NCBI GenBank assembly: GCA_951812925.1
Contig: OX638370.1
Span: 43,899,948-43,963,947, forward strand
Length of the DNA: 64,000 nt
Reading direction: 5' to 3'
Source of the DNA: Calliopum simillimum
Taxonomy: Eukaryota > Arthropoda > Insecta > Diptera > Lauxaniidae
The stretch's first letter is position 1, and each line of letters opens with the position of its first letter. Under the pieces are notes generated by a model. The model had not been told where the DNA came from, did not search any database, and saw only the letters and a program-made list of their open reading frames with translations. A program made the position numbers and the translations under genes. Shown here piece after piece: positions 38,291 to 53,612 of this stretch.

Positions 38291-38908
38291 AAAAATTCTC
38301 ATAAGCAAAGTCTTTTTATACCATACACCCAGGGTATATTCACTTTGTCCTTCCGTTTGTATATATACTTATATAGATATAGAAAGTATATGGGTAAATG
38401 TCACAAAATGCCGAAAAACAACTGTCCCACTGGTGTATTGCGCGATTGAAGCAAAATTTCCCACCATGACATTGTTTCAAAATTAACATTTTTAGTAATG
38501 TACTCACATTCCGGAATCAAAAAAAGTCCTGATAAAGTTTAATCGCATGGTCCTTTTGCCAATCTAGCCTTTTCCCACTTGATTTAGCCAAATACAATAT
38601 TCGACTGATTTTCTGCGTTATCACTATTGTCCCACGCATTTTTCATATTCCGCACCGGGTTTTTTTCAAATCAATCAACACGAAAACTAAGCCCAAGAGA
38701 GAAATTCTCTCTAAATGTTCCCATGTACTTGCTGTGGTAAAAAAAAAAATTAAAAAAGTACGGGTAAAAGCCAATGTAACTTCCGTCATGGTCAAAATAT
38801 TGGTGCGAAGTGGAATTTTTTTGGTGCATAATCATTGGCTCAATTATTCAAATAAAATTAAAAAAGATGTCTGGGGTGGAAATCGAACGCTGGCATACAG
38901 ACAAATAA
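38291..38908. other. Intergenic DNA with a mini-me fragment
   Basis: About 38306-38365 carries the CACCCAGGGTATATTCAC mini-me end. The phrase TGTCCCAC occurs at about 38424 and 38627. A possible B-box-like GCGTTCGATTTCC lies on the minus strand near 38885 but no A box supports it. Confidence 0.5.
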
Positions 38909-40626
38909 CACTAGTTTACAAATGATTAAAATTTTTTTTCCCAGCGAATGCCGTTACTCATTTTATATGGAAAATGGGCTGCTGATTCCGAAAATCGCAT
39001 TTTTTTTTTTATTTCGTGTCGTTTTCGAGATATCGGTCATTTTCGGTTTTTGGACCAAAAAAAAAAGATAGTTCCATTAAAATACAAATATCTCAAGAAC
39101 CAATGTTTGTATTCAAGGTAATTAAATTACCTACAAATGATACTCACGCCACTTTTTGGCTCGTTTGTTAGTTTCGATGAAATAAATTGATTTCTGAAAA
39201 AAAGAGAATATTTTTCCGAAAAAATTACAAAAATGTCTAAATCAACTGCAGATTTTTACAAGAAAAAAAAATTTAATCATTTTGTATTTTTATATCATAG
39301 TCTATAAATTTGTTAGGCAAATAAAATACTATTTAAGAAAATCGATGGAAAAATGCAAAAGTTGTATACAATTCATTGATAAGTTACCAAAATGCGTTTT
39401 TCCCTATTTTTCCGATTTTTTGTAATAAACTGTTCAAAAATTTGAAACTTTTTGTAAAAGAAATTAGAAAATCCAAAAAATTCTTAAAGAAAGCATTAAA
39501 AGGAAATACCCATGCCTCGCCGTTTTTCTCTAGCACGTCAGATTTTTTTTTAATCGATTTTTGAAGTTTTTTAATCCACTGTACATGAAAAAACAGAAAT
39601 AACGCATTCTTGTGTTAAATCGATGAATTTAACTATATGATCCTTACATCTGAGGTGTATCATGTCTTCAGCAAACTTATGCAGGATACTACGCGGAATA
39701 TTTTTGTAGACAATTTTAACCCTCTCAAACCCCCACATGTAGGTCAAAATGACCTTCATGTGGGGGTCAAAATGACCCACATGTGAGGGTTTTAGAGGGT
39801 TAAAATTGTCTACAAAAATATTCCGCGTAGTATCTTGCATAAGTTTGCTGAAGACATGATACACCTCAGATGTAAGGATCATATAGTTAAATTCATCGAT
39901 TTAACACAAGAATGCGTTATTTCTGTTTTTTCATGTACAGTGGATTAAAAAACTTCAAAAATCGATTAAAAAAAAATCTGACGTGCTAGAGAAAAACGGC
40001 GAGGCACGGGTATTTCCTTTTAATGCCTTCTTTAAGAATTTTTTGGATTTTCTAATTTCTTTTACAAAAAGTTTCAAATTTTCGAACAGTTTATTACAAA
40101 AAAACGGAAAAATAGGGAAAAACGCATTTTGGTAACTTATAAATGAATTGTATACAACTTTTGCATTTTTCCATCGATTTTCTTAAATGATATCTTATTT
40201 TCTTCACAAATGTATAGTCTATGATACAAAAAAAAAATATTATAAAAAAGTTATGTCTTCTTGTATAAATTTGAAGTTGAATTTGATTTTTTCTTAATTT
40301 TTTCGAAAAAAAAATTTTTTTTTTTAGAAATCAATTTATTTCACCGAAACTAACAAACCAACCAAAAAGTGAAGTGGATTTCATTTGTAGGTAATTAAGT
40401 TACCTTTAATATGACATATTATTTGTTTAAATAAAAACATTGATATTTGAGATATTTGTATTTTAATGGAACTATCTTTTTTTTTTGGTCCAAAAACCGA
40501 AAATGACCGATATCTCGAAAACGACACGAAATAAAAAAAAAAAAATGCGATTTTCGGAATCAGCAGCCCATTTTCCATATAAAATGAGTAACGGCATTCG
40601 CTGGGAATTTTGGCTGTAAACTAGTG
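38909..40626. mobile_element. Palindromic CACTAG-ended element, copy B
   Basis: This has the same termini and arms as copy A (2438-4163), at 1718 bp. TAA flanks both ends (38906-38908, 40627-40629). The centre repeats CACATGTGAGGGTTTTAGAG and its partner as in copy A. Copies A and B differ by scattered substitutions and small indels. Confidence 0.85.
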
Positions 40627-40629
40627 TAA

Positions 40630-41708
40630 TTTACTTGCGTAATGTGTCTATAAAATTTGTTTGTTAAATCTCTTTTAAAAATACTTCTCAAATATTAAAA
40701 CAAAAATATCTCTCCAAACAGAATTTGATAACCGCATGCTTACTGCAAAATAATTGTGAAAGAGCTTCGGAAGGGCTTTCTTTAGAAGTGCTTGATATTT
40801 TTCCTCTTGAGAAGCTATAAAACAATTTCAGTTTAATTTTTCAGCTAAAATTGCTCAAAATTTGCTCAAAATTTTTGAAAATTTGCCATATCTCGAAAAA
40901 CCATGACTTATATTTAAAACATTTGTACTATTCAATATATGTATTAATAATGTACTAAAGCAGTGATGTCCAAAGCCTATGGCCGTGGAAACTTCAGCTT
41001 TTTTGCTCAAAATCTTAAAGCAACTGTGTCAGTAGCTGCGCTAGTTTGGTATTTTCTGTACTAAATACAAATTTAAGTCAATCAGATGTTTTTAATTATA
41101 CTTATGTATATTTCCAACATGATTATGGTACCGACTACTTTTAAATGTATTCGTTTACTACATACATTACAAAAAAAATTGTCACTACTTAGCTTGTTTT
41201 CCTGTTCACAAAAGAGCTTGAATTAAGCAAAAAATGGGCTTATTTTTTTTTGATAAATAAGTACAAAATGGCATGCATTGAGTACAATAGGTCTTAATAA
41301 TGCAAAAATTTGAGCTTGAATTGCGAACAAGTTTGGCGTATTTTTGGATGATTTTTTGCTTTATTGGGCTTAATTCTGAATATTTCGTTTAAGAACGATT
41401 TGAGCTAGATTTTAGTACATTTTTTTCTCTCCGTGTGGGAATTAAAAAAACAAAACAAACATGCGAAGCGGGCAAAGAAGGCTAGTTAATTCATAAAAAC
41501 CGGCAAGTAATGAACAGTGTTGCTGGATAAAAAATAAAAAAGAAAAATAATTTTCTAGCACTTTGCAACGGACTTTTTTTTAATCTTTGCCTCTTAAACA
41601 CTATCGTATATTTACCACTTACACCTGCATAGCGAATTGGAACCATGGCAAGTTAAATTCAATTTTCGAGTAGAGTTAAAAACTTAAACCGAAACCGAAA
41701 TTTCAACC
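40630..41708. other. AT-rich intergenic DNA upstream of amylase copy 2
   Basis: No gene or repeat is recognised. Similarity to the flank of copy 1 begins near 41709. Confidence 0.55.
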
Positions 41709-41879
41709 GTGTACATGAACTGTAGGCAAACATTGTAAATAATAACGAATAATGTATTGTTTCTTTCATACAATGGTGAAAAAAGTCATATGAAATACAT
41801 TTGATCAGAAACTACATCTAAGTAATAGCTACGAAATTGTGTAACTGCATTTAATTGCTGCCATAGTGAGTCATATAGT

Positions 41880-41914
41880 TATAAATTAGAATGATGTTCA
41901 CAAAATGAACAGTA
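41880..41914 (+). promoter_or_regulatory. TATA box and initiator, amylase copy 2
   Basis: TATAAATTA at 41880-41888 is followed about 30 bp later by ACAGTAA (41909-41915), an initiator-like site. The sequence context aligns with copy 1. The predicted leader is about 163 nt. Confidence 0.68.
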
Positions 41915-42021
41915 ATCGCTATAAACGCGCACGAATCGTTTTTCGTTTGATACATCTATAGTATTTTTTAATTAATTCTACCTACAATATCTGCTGAAGT
42001 TTTGTCAATTTTTGGTTTTAA

Positions 42022-45065
<3,044 letters not shown>

Positions 45066-45095
45066 TAATTAAATTATAACGTATGTTTTGCTTTA

Positions 45096-45101
45096 AATAA
45101 A
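45096..45101 (+). promoter_or_regulatory. Polyadenylation signal, amylase copy 2
   Basis: AATAAA lies 31 bp after the stop, in a block shared with copy 1. Confidence 0.8.
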
Positions 45102-45978
45102 AATTTGCTCAGCATTAAAAATTTTTGTCTTATGTAAAGTAAAATTTTTTTCCGTAACGTCGATTGAGTAAAAGCTTTAAACTACAGTTATAAAAGAAAA
45201 CAAAAATTTTTAACTAATACTTTCTTAAAATAAAATTGAACGCCATTTTTAAAGGAAATTGTTTTGCCGTAATTGAACTTTGAAAAACTTATTCCTTACA
45301 ATTCTGGGAATAAATAGGTACTTTTATACACAAAGTCGACCGAAGCTTTTCTGCCCCGTTTTGGAACTGCAGCACCGAGTGGTTTAAAACCATTCTCTGT
45401 CCTCAAAACCATTTTACTAAAAAAAATCAACCGATGCACAAAAAAAGAGGTAAATTTTCTCATTTCAAATGATTTTGAGAACACTGAGAATTTCTAATAT
45501 TCCTTATAGTTCTTTTTATTTAGTATGATTTGAATGGACTGATGTAAATTTTGACAGTGCTAGCTAATTTTATAGAAATATGCTAGGAACTCTAGAATTA
45601 CGCTACGCGAATTGACACAACAATTTGTTTTTCTTCCATATTTCAAAAATAAATTTGGAGAGCACTTAGGAGATTAATATATTGTCATAGAGCTTCATCT
45701 TATTAAATTTTATTCCAATTCCCCTTTTATATGTTCTGGAGATAAGTTTTCTAAATGCAAATTAAAATCTAGGTTAGGTTCCTGTTTATGGTTTAACAAA
45801 AATTAAAAACTTATCTCTGACAACATGGGTTTAAAAACATAACTTTAAGGAAAAAGTAACAGAACGGCTTCAGCAAAATCAATATGCAGTTAAATATTTA
45901 CGCTCAGAATTATAAAACATCGCATTTTTTTTTTTTTTTTTTTTTTGATTCAAAATATCGCATGAAGCAAAACACACC
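45102..45978. other. AT-rich intergenic DNA
   Basis: No gene or clear repeat; a poly(T) run is at about 45927-45946. Confidence 0.5.
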
Positions 45979-46800
45979 AAGCGTACCAGCTGAACATTTT
46001 TTTTGTCTCCGATTTCGCTTAAATTTGGCAATCCGGTGCGCAAAAACAATAATCCGGAAGGATTTGGTTCTTGTACCATTTGTTGTTAAAACAAAGAGTG
46101 TTGAAGTTGGCGTTTTAAGTCATTTTCATGAAAGGGTGTTTTTTCAAAAATTTATAGTTTGTTAATTGATATATGTTAGTAACTGGTCCCATTAATTTTA
46201 TGTTAGTAACTGGTCCCATTAATTTTTAAGTGTTCTTTTTATAAAAAAATGTAACTTGGTGAAAAAAACTTAATTTCACCAAAATTTTTTAAACTTAAAA
46301 ATACTTTTGAATTTTTTTAAAAAACCCCCCTTAATTTTTTTTTTAAAAGTACTTTACGTTAAAGCATAATTTATAAGCTTTAAAATGATGTATGACTCAA
46401 GATGGGATTCGGCCGCTAGATGAGAGATTTTGGCTTTTGAACGCTCGTGGCAGGCAAAACTCTTTGTTTACTCAAGAGGAAGTCATCTTACGTAAAATGT
46501 GTAGTAGGCATAAAATGCTTAGAAAAATTTTTTCTCTCTAAGTACTATTTTTTTATAAAAGGAGCACTTAAAAATAAATGTGACCAGTTACTAACATATA
46601 TCAATTTACAAGCTATAAATTTTTGAAAAAACACCCTTTACATAAAAATTACTAAAAACGCCAACTGCAACACCCTGCATTTTAACAACAAATGATATTG
46701 GAATCAAATCCTCCCGGATTATTGTTCTTGCATACAGGATCTACCATATTGCCAAATTTGAGCGAAATCGGAGACAAAAAAAATTTCCACTGGTACGCTT
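45979..46800. repeat. Foldback repeat of about 820 bp
   Basis: AAGCGTACCAG at 45979 is mirrored by CTGGTACGCTT ending at 46800. Inner pairs include TGTCTCCGATTTCGCT with its complement and ATATATGTTAGTAACTGGT with its complement. The centre (about 46180-46600) is a + copy of the dispersed repeat also seen at 32935-33240 and 54130-54430. No target duplication is recognised. Confidence 0.7.
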
Positions 46801-47100
46801 CACGGTGCTCTTGAACAGTCGATAGGTTTGATGAAAATGTGGAGAAAATCTGTGAATGGAGTTTTATTTGTACTAGTTTAGTGGTCTGAAAAATGCAAGC
46901 CCCGAAATCGTAGCTGATCATCCCCGCGAAATACATATCCCATATAAAAAAAAAAAAATTCAGAAATTCAGTTGTTTTTTTAATTTTGCAATGCTAAATC
47001 CGAATCTGGCCTTAGAATTGCTGTATCTCATACGGTTTTTGAGATATTTTAGCCTAAACAAGGAAAAAATACCGTTTTTGCTATATTTTGGAGCAACGTG
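46801..47100 (+). mobile_element. Half copy of the CACGGTG foldback
   Basis: CACGGTGCTCTTGAACAGTC and the following arm match 10023 onward, through the GATCATCCCCGCGAAATA block and the TTGAGATATTTTAGCCTAAA block. The right arm is missing. Confidence 0.7.
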
Positions 47101-48348
47101 GCTTGGCGTGGTTTGCTTCATATAAATATATACGTAAATGTCGCTCTTTTATTTTTTGCGCTCATTAAATCACCATTCAGCTTTAAAAGCTTTAGAGAGA
47201 ATATTTTAAGCAATAAATTTCAATTGATTGTTGTTTTTAATTGAAATTATTGAACTATTTCATATTGTATACGTAGGCTGCTATATATCGATACCTTAGA
47301 GCGCTATAGTCCTATCTCCACTTTTTGCGATTTTGAGATATTTGCACTTATGGTATCATTGTGGGCTTCTTTACCGTGTGGAAAACTGTGTGATGTCAAA
47401 ATACTACTAAAACAACAAAACATTTGAAAATTAAGAAAAATCCTATCTCCAAACTGTAATTTTTTTTAAAAGCGCTACGTCCCAGAGTGAACGGTTTGGC
47501 TGAAATTTGTGAATAAATCGTAGAACTTTTGAAAGGAGTACGCTAGAGACTTCTAATAAATGGCTTTGTAAAGCTTATTTATCAGCCTTTTAAGAAAAAA
47601 TATGCAAATTAGAAAATTATTTTGACATAACCTCAAAAAAGTTGATCAAACATTGGATTTGTTTCAAAAAATCAACTAAATTAAGCGTCACGGCTAGACC
47701 AGTGCTTGCTTTAAATGTGAGATGGCATATTAACTGGAACATTTTAAAATGTAATTCGTGGCAAAAAAAAAAAATTCGGTCACTTTGAAAGGTCTAAGAT
47801 AACCTCAAAGGTGACGGGATTCAATACAATTTTTTTTATTTATTTCATACTAAATTAAAAAAAGTGTGGCTAGTTTATTGTTTATCGTGAATCTATTGAA
47901 GCTTATCCACGATAATATAGAGCACTTAACCCCAAATAGGCCTATAGCACAAGGGAGAAAGACGAAAAATTTCCCGTTATACGAAGTAAATTTTTTCACC
48001 GGAATAGTCTTGATTAATACATGAAAAATAAAGTGTTCAAAGACCATTGCGAAATCGTATGCGCATTAAAAGTTATTCAATGTCAAAGTTCGGAAAAATC
48101 AATTTTTTTAACATATCTTTTAAACGGTTACTCCCAGAGAAAAATTTTGAAAATGTGTTTTGTAGCTTAAAAAATTACCTATAAAAATATGTAAAATTTT
48201 TTATCCTACCTTTCGCACTTGGAAAATGATCGAAAAAAACTTTTGTGTTGACCTTCACTTATTCAAAAATTGTTTTCTTCTCAGCACAAAGCAAATGCGT
48301 CTGTTTGCTCCAGTAAATGCACAAATAATTCATGCTGTCATAACACAC
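47101..48348. other. AT-rich intergenic DNA
   Basis: No gene, RNA or repeat is recognised. Confidence 0.5.
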
Positions 48349-49020
48349 TGGGCATGAGCTTATTTTATGATTTTCTGATTTTCGTTGATGCCACCCCCTG
48401 AAATCCTTCCATTGGTCATAAGAACAAACACTATGAAGTTTAACGGCAATCGGATAACGAGTACCCGGCCCTCAAGAGAGGTCAAGTTTAGGTTTCAGGC
48501 AAAAAATAATAACATTTTTTTTTTAACTTAATTAAATTAGCCAAAGTATAATATTATCTTATAGCAAATTGAAATACCTTTCCAACAAGCTATAATTGTT
48601 TAAAATTGGGTAATAAATACGAATTCTATGAATTTTTCTTTTATCGACATTAGCAAAATTGCTGCAAAAAACCATTTAATTAGTCAAAAACATAATTTTA
48701 TCTCATAGCTGCGATTTTATGTCGATATAAGAAAAATTCATAGAATTCGTATTTATTACTCGATTTTAAACAATTATAGCTTGTTGGAAATGTATTTCAA
48801 TTTGCTATAAGATAAAATTAAACTTTGGCTAATTTAATTAAGTTAAAAAAAAAAAATTAATTATTTTTTCCCTGAAACCTAAACTTGACCTCTCTTGAGG
48901 GCCGAGTTATCGTCATCCGATTGTCGTTAAACTTCATAGTGTTTGTTCTTATGAACAATGGAAAGATTTCGGGGGGTGGCATCAACGAAAATCAGAAAAT
49001 CATAAATTAGCGCATGCCTA
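48349..49020. mobile_element. TAGGCATG-ended foldback, copy 2
   Basis: Termini TGGGCATGAGC and GCGCATGCCTA are imperfect inverted repeats. The arms pair through CTGATTTTCGTTGATGCCAC and the CCTCAAGAGAGGTCAAG block around about 48690. ATAACACAC flanks both ends exactly (48340-48348 and 49021-49029). It is 672 bp, longer than copy 1 (450 bp), because it retains more of the centre. Confidence 0.8.
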
Positions 49021-49029
49021 ATAACACAC

Positions 49030-50149
49030 GGTTAACATTTGTCAGAACAGCCGCATTTGTTTTCTGTCAAAAGTTACGGGATGGTGCCCACGCCCGAACC
49101 ATGGCCGCAGGTGGCACTCTCCCCTTTTGCTGAAACCTTATTTAAAATCAAAACCTTGTTTAAATTATTTGGATATCTGGTTTTTTCTCAGAGAAATCCT
49201 AACCTAAAAGTTTACGTTTGATATTGAACAAAAATTTTCAATGTTTAAAAAGTAGGTGTGGCACTTTCCCGATTTTATCTTATTTTCGTTAATTGTAAGG
49301 CATTGATAGTCAGTAGCTGTGTACTAAATTTCATCAAAATATCTTACATGGTTCACGAGATATGACCAAATTAAATTTAAAGTTAAGGGTCAAAGTCTAT
49401 CTTATTCTTTACATAGTCTATGTTAATGTGCATTATTTTGCAGAGTTTCAATAAAATCGGTACAGTCATTCTTTTAGGTCGTAAACAAAGAAAATATGTC
49501 TCAGAAACTAAACAAGATACAGTAATTATTTGCTTTTATTTTTGCTTGTTGTATTTTTAAAAATTTTTTTTTTATTAAAAAAAATGAGTTTCTTAAATCT
49601 ATATATTCATACGCAAGACAAAAACTTGTCAAACTTTATTTACTATGTTAGAAATAGAGTGCGACTATAAATTATACACCATTAGAAAAGTATTTGTGTG
49701 TAAATGTGCACAAAGTTAAAATTATGTTAATATTTCGACTCTAAGCCAGGTAAAATTTAATACAAATTTTTCAATAATTCAAGAATAATTTCAATAATTT
49801 CAAGAATTCTGCAAAAATATTCTACAAAAAATTTCACTAGGAGCTACCAAATCCGAAAATTACTTAACACTTAAGGAAAGCGCGGCAGGGATGTAGTAAA
49901 TATGCAATGTATAAAGTCCTAATTGGTTTTAACGATTTTTTGGATTTCGCGATGAAATTTCGACTTTTCAGTATTTAGAGACTAGTAGTGAAGTTTTATA
50001 GCAAATTTTTCCGTAGTACATTCTTACTCAATATTCCCCCGTTTTATTTGTGTCTTTTTGTACCTTTTTAAAAAAAGTGCATAAGTTTGCCAAACACCTC
50101 AGATGTAAGGATCAAATAGTAAAATAGGTCGACTTAACACAAGAATGCT
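49030..50149. other. Intergenic DNA with repeat scraps
   Basis: About 49230-49420 is a decayed 424-bp-type repeat (GTAGGTGTGGCACTTTCCCG). About 49960-50140 resembles the interior of the CACTAG element (CACCTCAGATGTAAGGATCA) and the stretch at 53900-54140. No gene is seen. Confidence 0.5.
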
Positions 50150-50895
50150 CCAAATGCCTAAAATCTCAGGCAGCTTTACGATATCACCCGCAGGCTATCT
50201 GGCAGAAAACACCAACGGAACCGCCCTATCACAGATAAAAATGAAAATCTCTTAACATCCTCGCTGATTAACGAAAGAGATGGAAAGAGTATTTTTGTGA
50301 TGTACTGAATCCCACGTCTACCGCACCCCCTCAACCAGAATCAACAACTACAACTGCCGCAGTGACTCGCAATAGTAGTCGAATACAAAAACAACCGATG
50401 AAATAGTAAAAGCTATCCAAAGCATGAAAAACAACAAGGCCGCCTGAATAAATCAAATAACAGCTGAAGTGCTAAAAGCATCCCCCATTATACATCAGCC
50501 AAAATTCTTCATCCTCCGAAAAAATGTGACCTTAGCGAGTGCCGAAATTATAGAGAAATAACCTTGTTCTCAGTTCCATCAAAAGTACTGACAAAAGTGC
50601 TTCTAAACAGGGTAAGCGAAAAATTTGATTCGGCCATCCGAAGGCAACAAACACGGTTCCGGCCAAACCGATCATGCATGGATCAAATCAACACCCTGTA
50701 ACGATTGTTTTGTTCCGGAGGCTGAGGTAGCTTCAGCGGTTGCCATGGTCGACTAAAAGTTAATCCAAAACTTTTAGTTTACAAATATATTTATTTGCTG
50801 GAATTCTCTCAGCAGTAAATTGTTTCTTTTACTTAACAGTATATTTTCCTTAATAATGCTTTACAAGAAAAATGTATGCTTAATTTTCTTTAGTA

Positions 50896-51329
50896 GCCCA
50901 GGAAAATTATACGAAAAAAGAGCTGCTGTGCGAAATAATTCCAAGTGAATTTTTTTAACCGGATTTTTAAAAGTAAGATATTTTAATATGAACTTATACG
51001 TAGCATTTACAAATAAAAACTGTGCACAACTTTTTAAATTGAGTTATCTCCTAAACTATAAGCTATATGAAAACATTTTTTACATCTTTAAATAGAAAAT
51101 TTCTTGTGTTACGAAATTGTGGAGAAAAATTTTTCTGTAAAAGTTTGCGTTAGCGAGATATTTGCAAAAAACTGATTTTAGCGACCTTTGAGCCTGAATA
51201 ACTTTTTATGCGCACAATGGACCTCAATGAACTTTTTACACATTATTAATCATTCATAAATAAATATTATTCCAGTGAAAAAAAATTCACTTGGAATTTT
51301 TTCGCAGATATATTCTAATTTTCCTGGGC
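50896..51329. mobile_element. GCCCAGG-ended TIR element
   Basis: GCCCAGGAAAATTA follows TA at 50894-50895 and TAATTTTCCTGGGC precedes TA at 51330-51331. A second inner pair AATTCCAAGTGAATTTTTT extends the inverted repeat. The interior resembles part of the amylase-intron foldback (AGTTATCTCCTAAACTATAA). Confidence 0.75.
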
Positions 51330-51760
51330 TATAGGGTTTATTTATAATTTCTTCAGTATTTCAAATATTCTATAAATGATATTCTCTGCCGGGATATATC
51401 GGGGTTTGGCATCCAATTATCCGATGTTGTATTCCTTTTCCGTTTTAGTTGATAGCTGTCGATAAAGTTCTAAAATTATTATACTACCATGCACGCTTGA
51501 TGAATAACATGAAAAGGTATTACACGCACAGACTACTACACTATTCACCAGATGGTGTTCAGGAGCCTTCAGAAGGTATGAAAAACCTTCCCAGCTTACA
51601 AGACAAACTACCCTATGTCTAAGCAATACGAGACCTCTTTACTTTACCTTTAAGCTTTCAACGTTTTAAACATCAATAAAATAATGATGTCGCATCGAAC
51701 GCTTGGCTGTGACTGCCTGCCTTCTGCCTTTCCGTTCGTTCTTTTATAGTCGTTTAGTTG

Positions 51761-51993
51761 AGGTGAATATTTCACTTGAGGTGAATATTTCACTTGAGGT
51801 GAATATTTCACTTGAGGTGAATATTTCACTTGAGGTGAATATTTCACTTGAGGTTAATATTTTGATAGAGGTGAATATTTCACGCGAGGTGAATATTTCA
51901 CTTGAGGTGAATATTTCACTTGAGGTGAATATTTCACTTGAGGTTAATATTTTGATGGAGGTGAATATTTCACGCGAGGTGAATATTTTACTG
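51761..51993. repeat. 18-bp minisatellite with higher-order structure
   Basis: Thirteen units of AGGTGAATATTTCACTTG or variants, the last one 17 bp. Units 1-5 and 8-10 are canonical. Units 6 and 11 are the variant AGGTTAATATTTTGAT(A/G)G, and units 7 and 12 end in CACGCG. The last ten full units thus form two copies of a 90-bp higher-order unit. It reads open in two frames only because the period is a multiple of three. Confidence 0.92.
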
Positions 51994-52105
51994 AGGTGCG
52001 TATACTTGAAGCCGAGGAAGAATATTCAATTTAGGTGAATATACCAATGCAGATAGACATAAGATTTGTGACGTCACTTGGGACGGTACAACCCTTAGAA
52101 TAATT

Positions 52106-52362
52106 GAGGAGTGGCCGTACCAAAGGGCCTAAGTACCATTTCGAGGCAAAATTAGTGTCATTATATGAAACGGATGACAATTTGTTAGAAGTTCATAAAA
52201 TTGTTATATGTTTTCACTTAAAATTTACTTGATAGTGTGAATTTTATGCCATTATGTTGAAAAAATCATAACAGTCAAATAACCGACTATAAAGCACATA
52301 AAAAGTATGACATTACTTTTGCCTCGAAATGGTACTTAGGCCCTTTGGTACGGTCACTCCTC
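52106..52362. mobile_element. MITE with GAGGAGTGGCCGTACC ends
   Basis: An inverted repeat of 46 bp with one mismatch begins GAGGAGTGGCCGTACCAAAG. AATT flanks both ends (52102-52105, 52363-52366). It is inserted in the RTE-type LINE. Confidence 0.85.
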
Positions 52363-52739
52363 AATTGTCGAACCATCATTTGAGTGGCGTGCTGCGCTTC
52401 AACTTATCTTCATAGACTACAGCACTGCCTTCGACAGTGTCTCCCGAGCAAACATTTGGGTTTCACTGCAGCGAAGAGGTACTGCCGCAAAGGTTATAAA
52501 CTTAGTACGCGCACAATATCAAGACTTTAAATGCAGTGTGGTGCACAACTGGTTGCTGTCACCGACATTCACCACTAATTCAAGCATTATCAACTCAAGA
52601 ATAGCAAAAGCGAAAGGCGCGTTTGCTCAACGAAATAAAACATGGTCTTCTCCCGTTATACTTATCCACCAAAACGAAAGTGCGCATTTTTAATTCGAAT
52701 GTGATATCGGTTTGGTTATTTATATTTTATAATTTCATA

Positions 52740-53608
52740 TCATAATTCTCCACCTTGAATGAACAATATCTTCAAAACTACAAAACTTTCAGAATTCGTT
52801 TAAAAAGTTGAACACTTTAAGTTTTGAAATAAAAAATTTTCATACTGCCTAATTTAATTTTCAAGCCTCCCTTTATTTTGTCACAATTTAATCTCTCACT
52901 AACTCTCGTTTTCTAAATACTTAAATTTTTATTTGAAAAAAACTTAAACACAAGTCCTAGATTCCTCAAATAGTGGGAAAAAGGTAATTTTTTAACCGGA
53001 AAACAAAAATCGTTTTCTATTTAAATATTTCGACCATGCCGATTGTAGTTATATTGCTCATTACAACATAATTAAATTAAAATGAAAAATGCAAAATAAT
53101 CTTATGGTGTATAAATATACTCGTACATACATACATACATACATATACGAGTATCAGTCTATTTTATTGCGCGCTGTAAATTTCAATGATACTCATAAAT
53201 CGATCAGTAATCGAAATCTTTGCTCATTGATAAGAAGTGTCGTATAAACCACACGAGTGTTGCATTGTAAAAGTGCAAAAATATACTCATAAAACAACAA
53301 ATTCCAATCACAGTTGGTCAAATCAGAAGTGAATAACTTTAAAGATTACATTTTTTTTTTTTTTTTGAAATTCATATCATACACAGTTTTTGAGTGAAAT
53401 CTTATGGCTGTTTTGTGAAAATAAAAAAAAGTGCTATCTATCTACCAAATACGTCTTACACAAGATTCAATTAAAAAAGATTATTTTGCATAATGAAATG
53501 CATTTTGAAATGCAATTCATGAGATTTTGGTAAAGGGGACCGAATATGAACTTTTTTTGATGGAATCAAACTTTTCCCCCCTTTAACGCATTTTTGTTTT
53601 GAATCGAC
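52740..53608. other. AT-rich intergenic DNA
   Basis: No gene is seen; a CATA microsatellite lies at about 53125-53146. Confidence 0.5.
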
Positions 53609-53612
53609 ATAT

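Larger units (their letters stand above)
50697..52090. mobile_element. Solo LTR of a retrotransposon
   Basis: The segment begins TGTAACG and ends GGTACA and is flanked by ACCC on both sides (50693-50696 and 52091-52094). Excising it with one ACCC restores the LINE reading frame. There is no internal coding region, so this is a solo LTR of about 1.39 kb, including a nested 434-bp element. The host class (Gypsy or BEL-like) is not determined. A TTTTATAG box precedes the minisatellite. Confidence 0.7.
50150..52730 (+). pseudogene. RTE-type LINE reverse transcriptase pseudogene, split
   Basis: Part one (to about 50696) encodes KCDLSECRNYREITLFSV, then SKVLTKVLLNRVSE and RFRPNRSCMDQINT, the fingers and palm of an RTE-like RT. 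Part two (from about 52091, after two insertions) gives VEPSFEWRAALQLIFIDYST, AFDSVSR and SPTFTT, then INSRIAKAKGAFAQRNKTWS further on. The catalytic RT motif and much of the C-terminus are missing, and stops occur in part one. Removing the LTR and MITE with one duplication each restores the frame across the junction, showing that both inserted into an already present LINE. Confidence 0.8.

Noticed and set aside
38885..38897. B-box-like GTTCGATTTCC on the minus strand
   Set aside because: A matching A box at tRNA spacing is not convincing, even allowing for the CACTAG insertion next to it.
51761..51993. CRISPR-like regular repeat
   Set aside because: Units are contiguous without unique spacers and the DNA is eukaryotic.
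51703..52038. Frame with repeated EVNISL units
   Set aside because: A consequence of the 18-bp minisatellite, whose period is a multiple of three; open on the opposite strand as well.
53110..53160. TATAAATA followed by TCAGTC, a possible promoter
   Set aside because: The spacing is about 44 bp, too long for a standard TATA-initiator pair, and no downstream coding exon was found.
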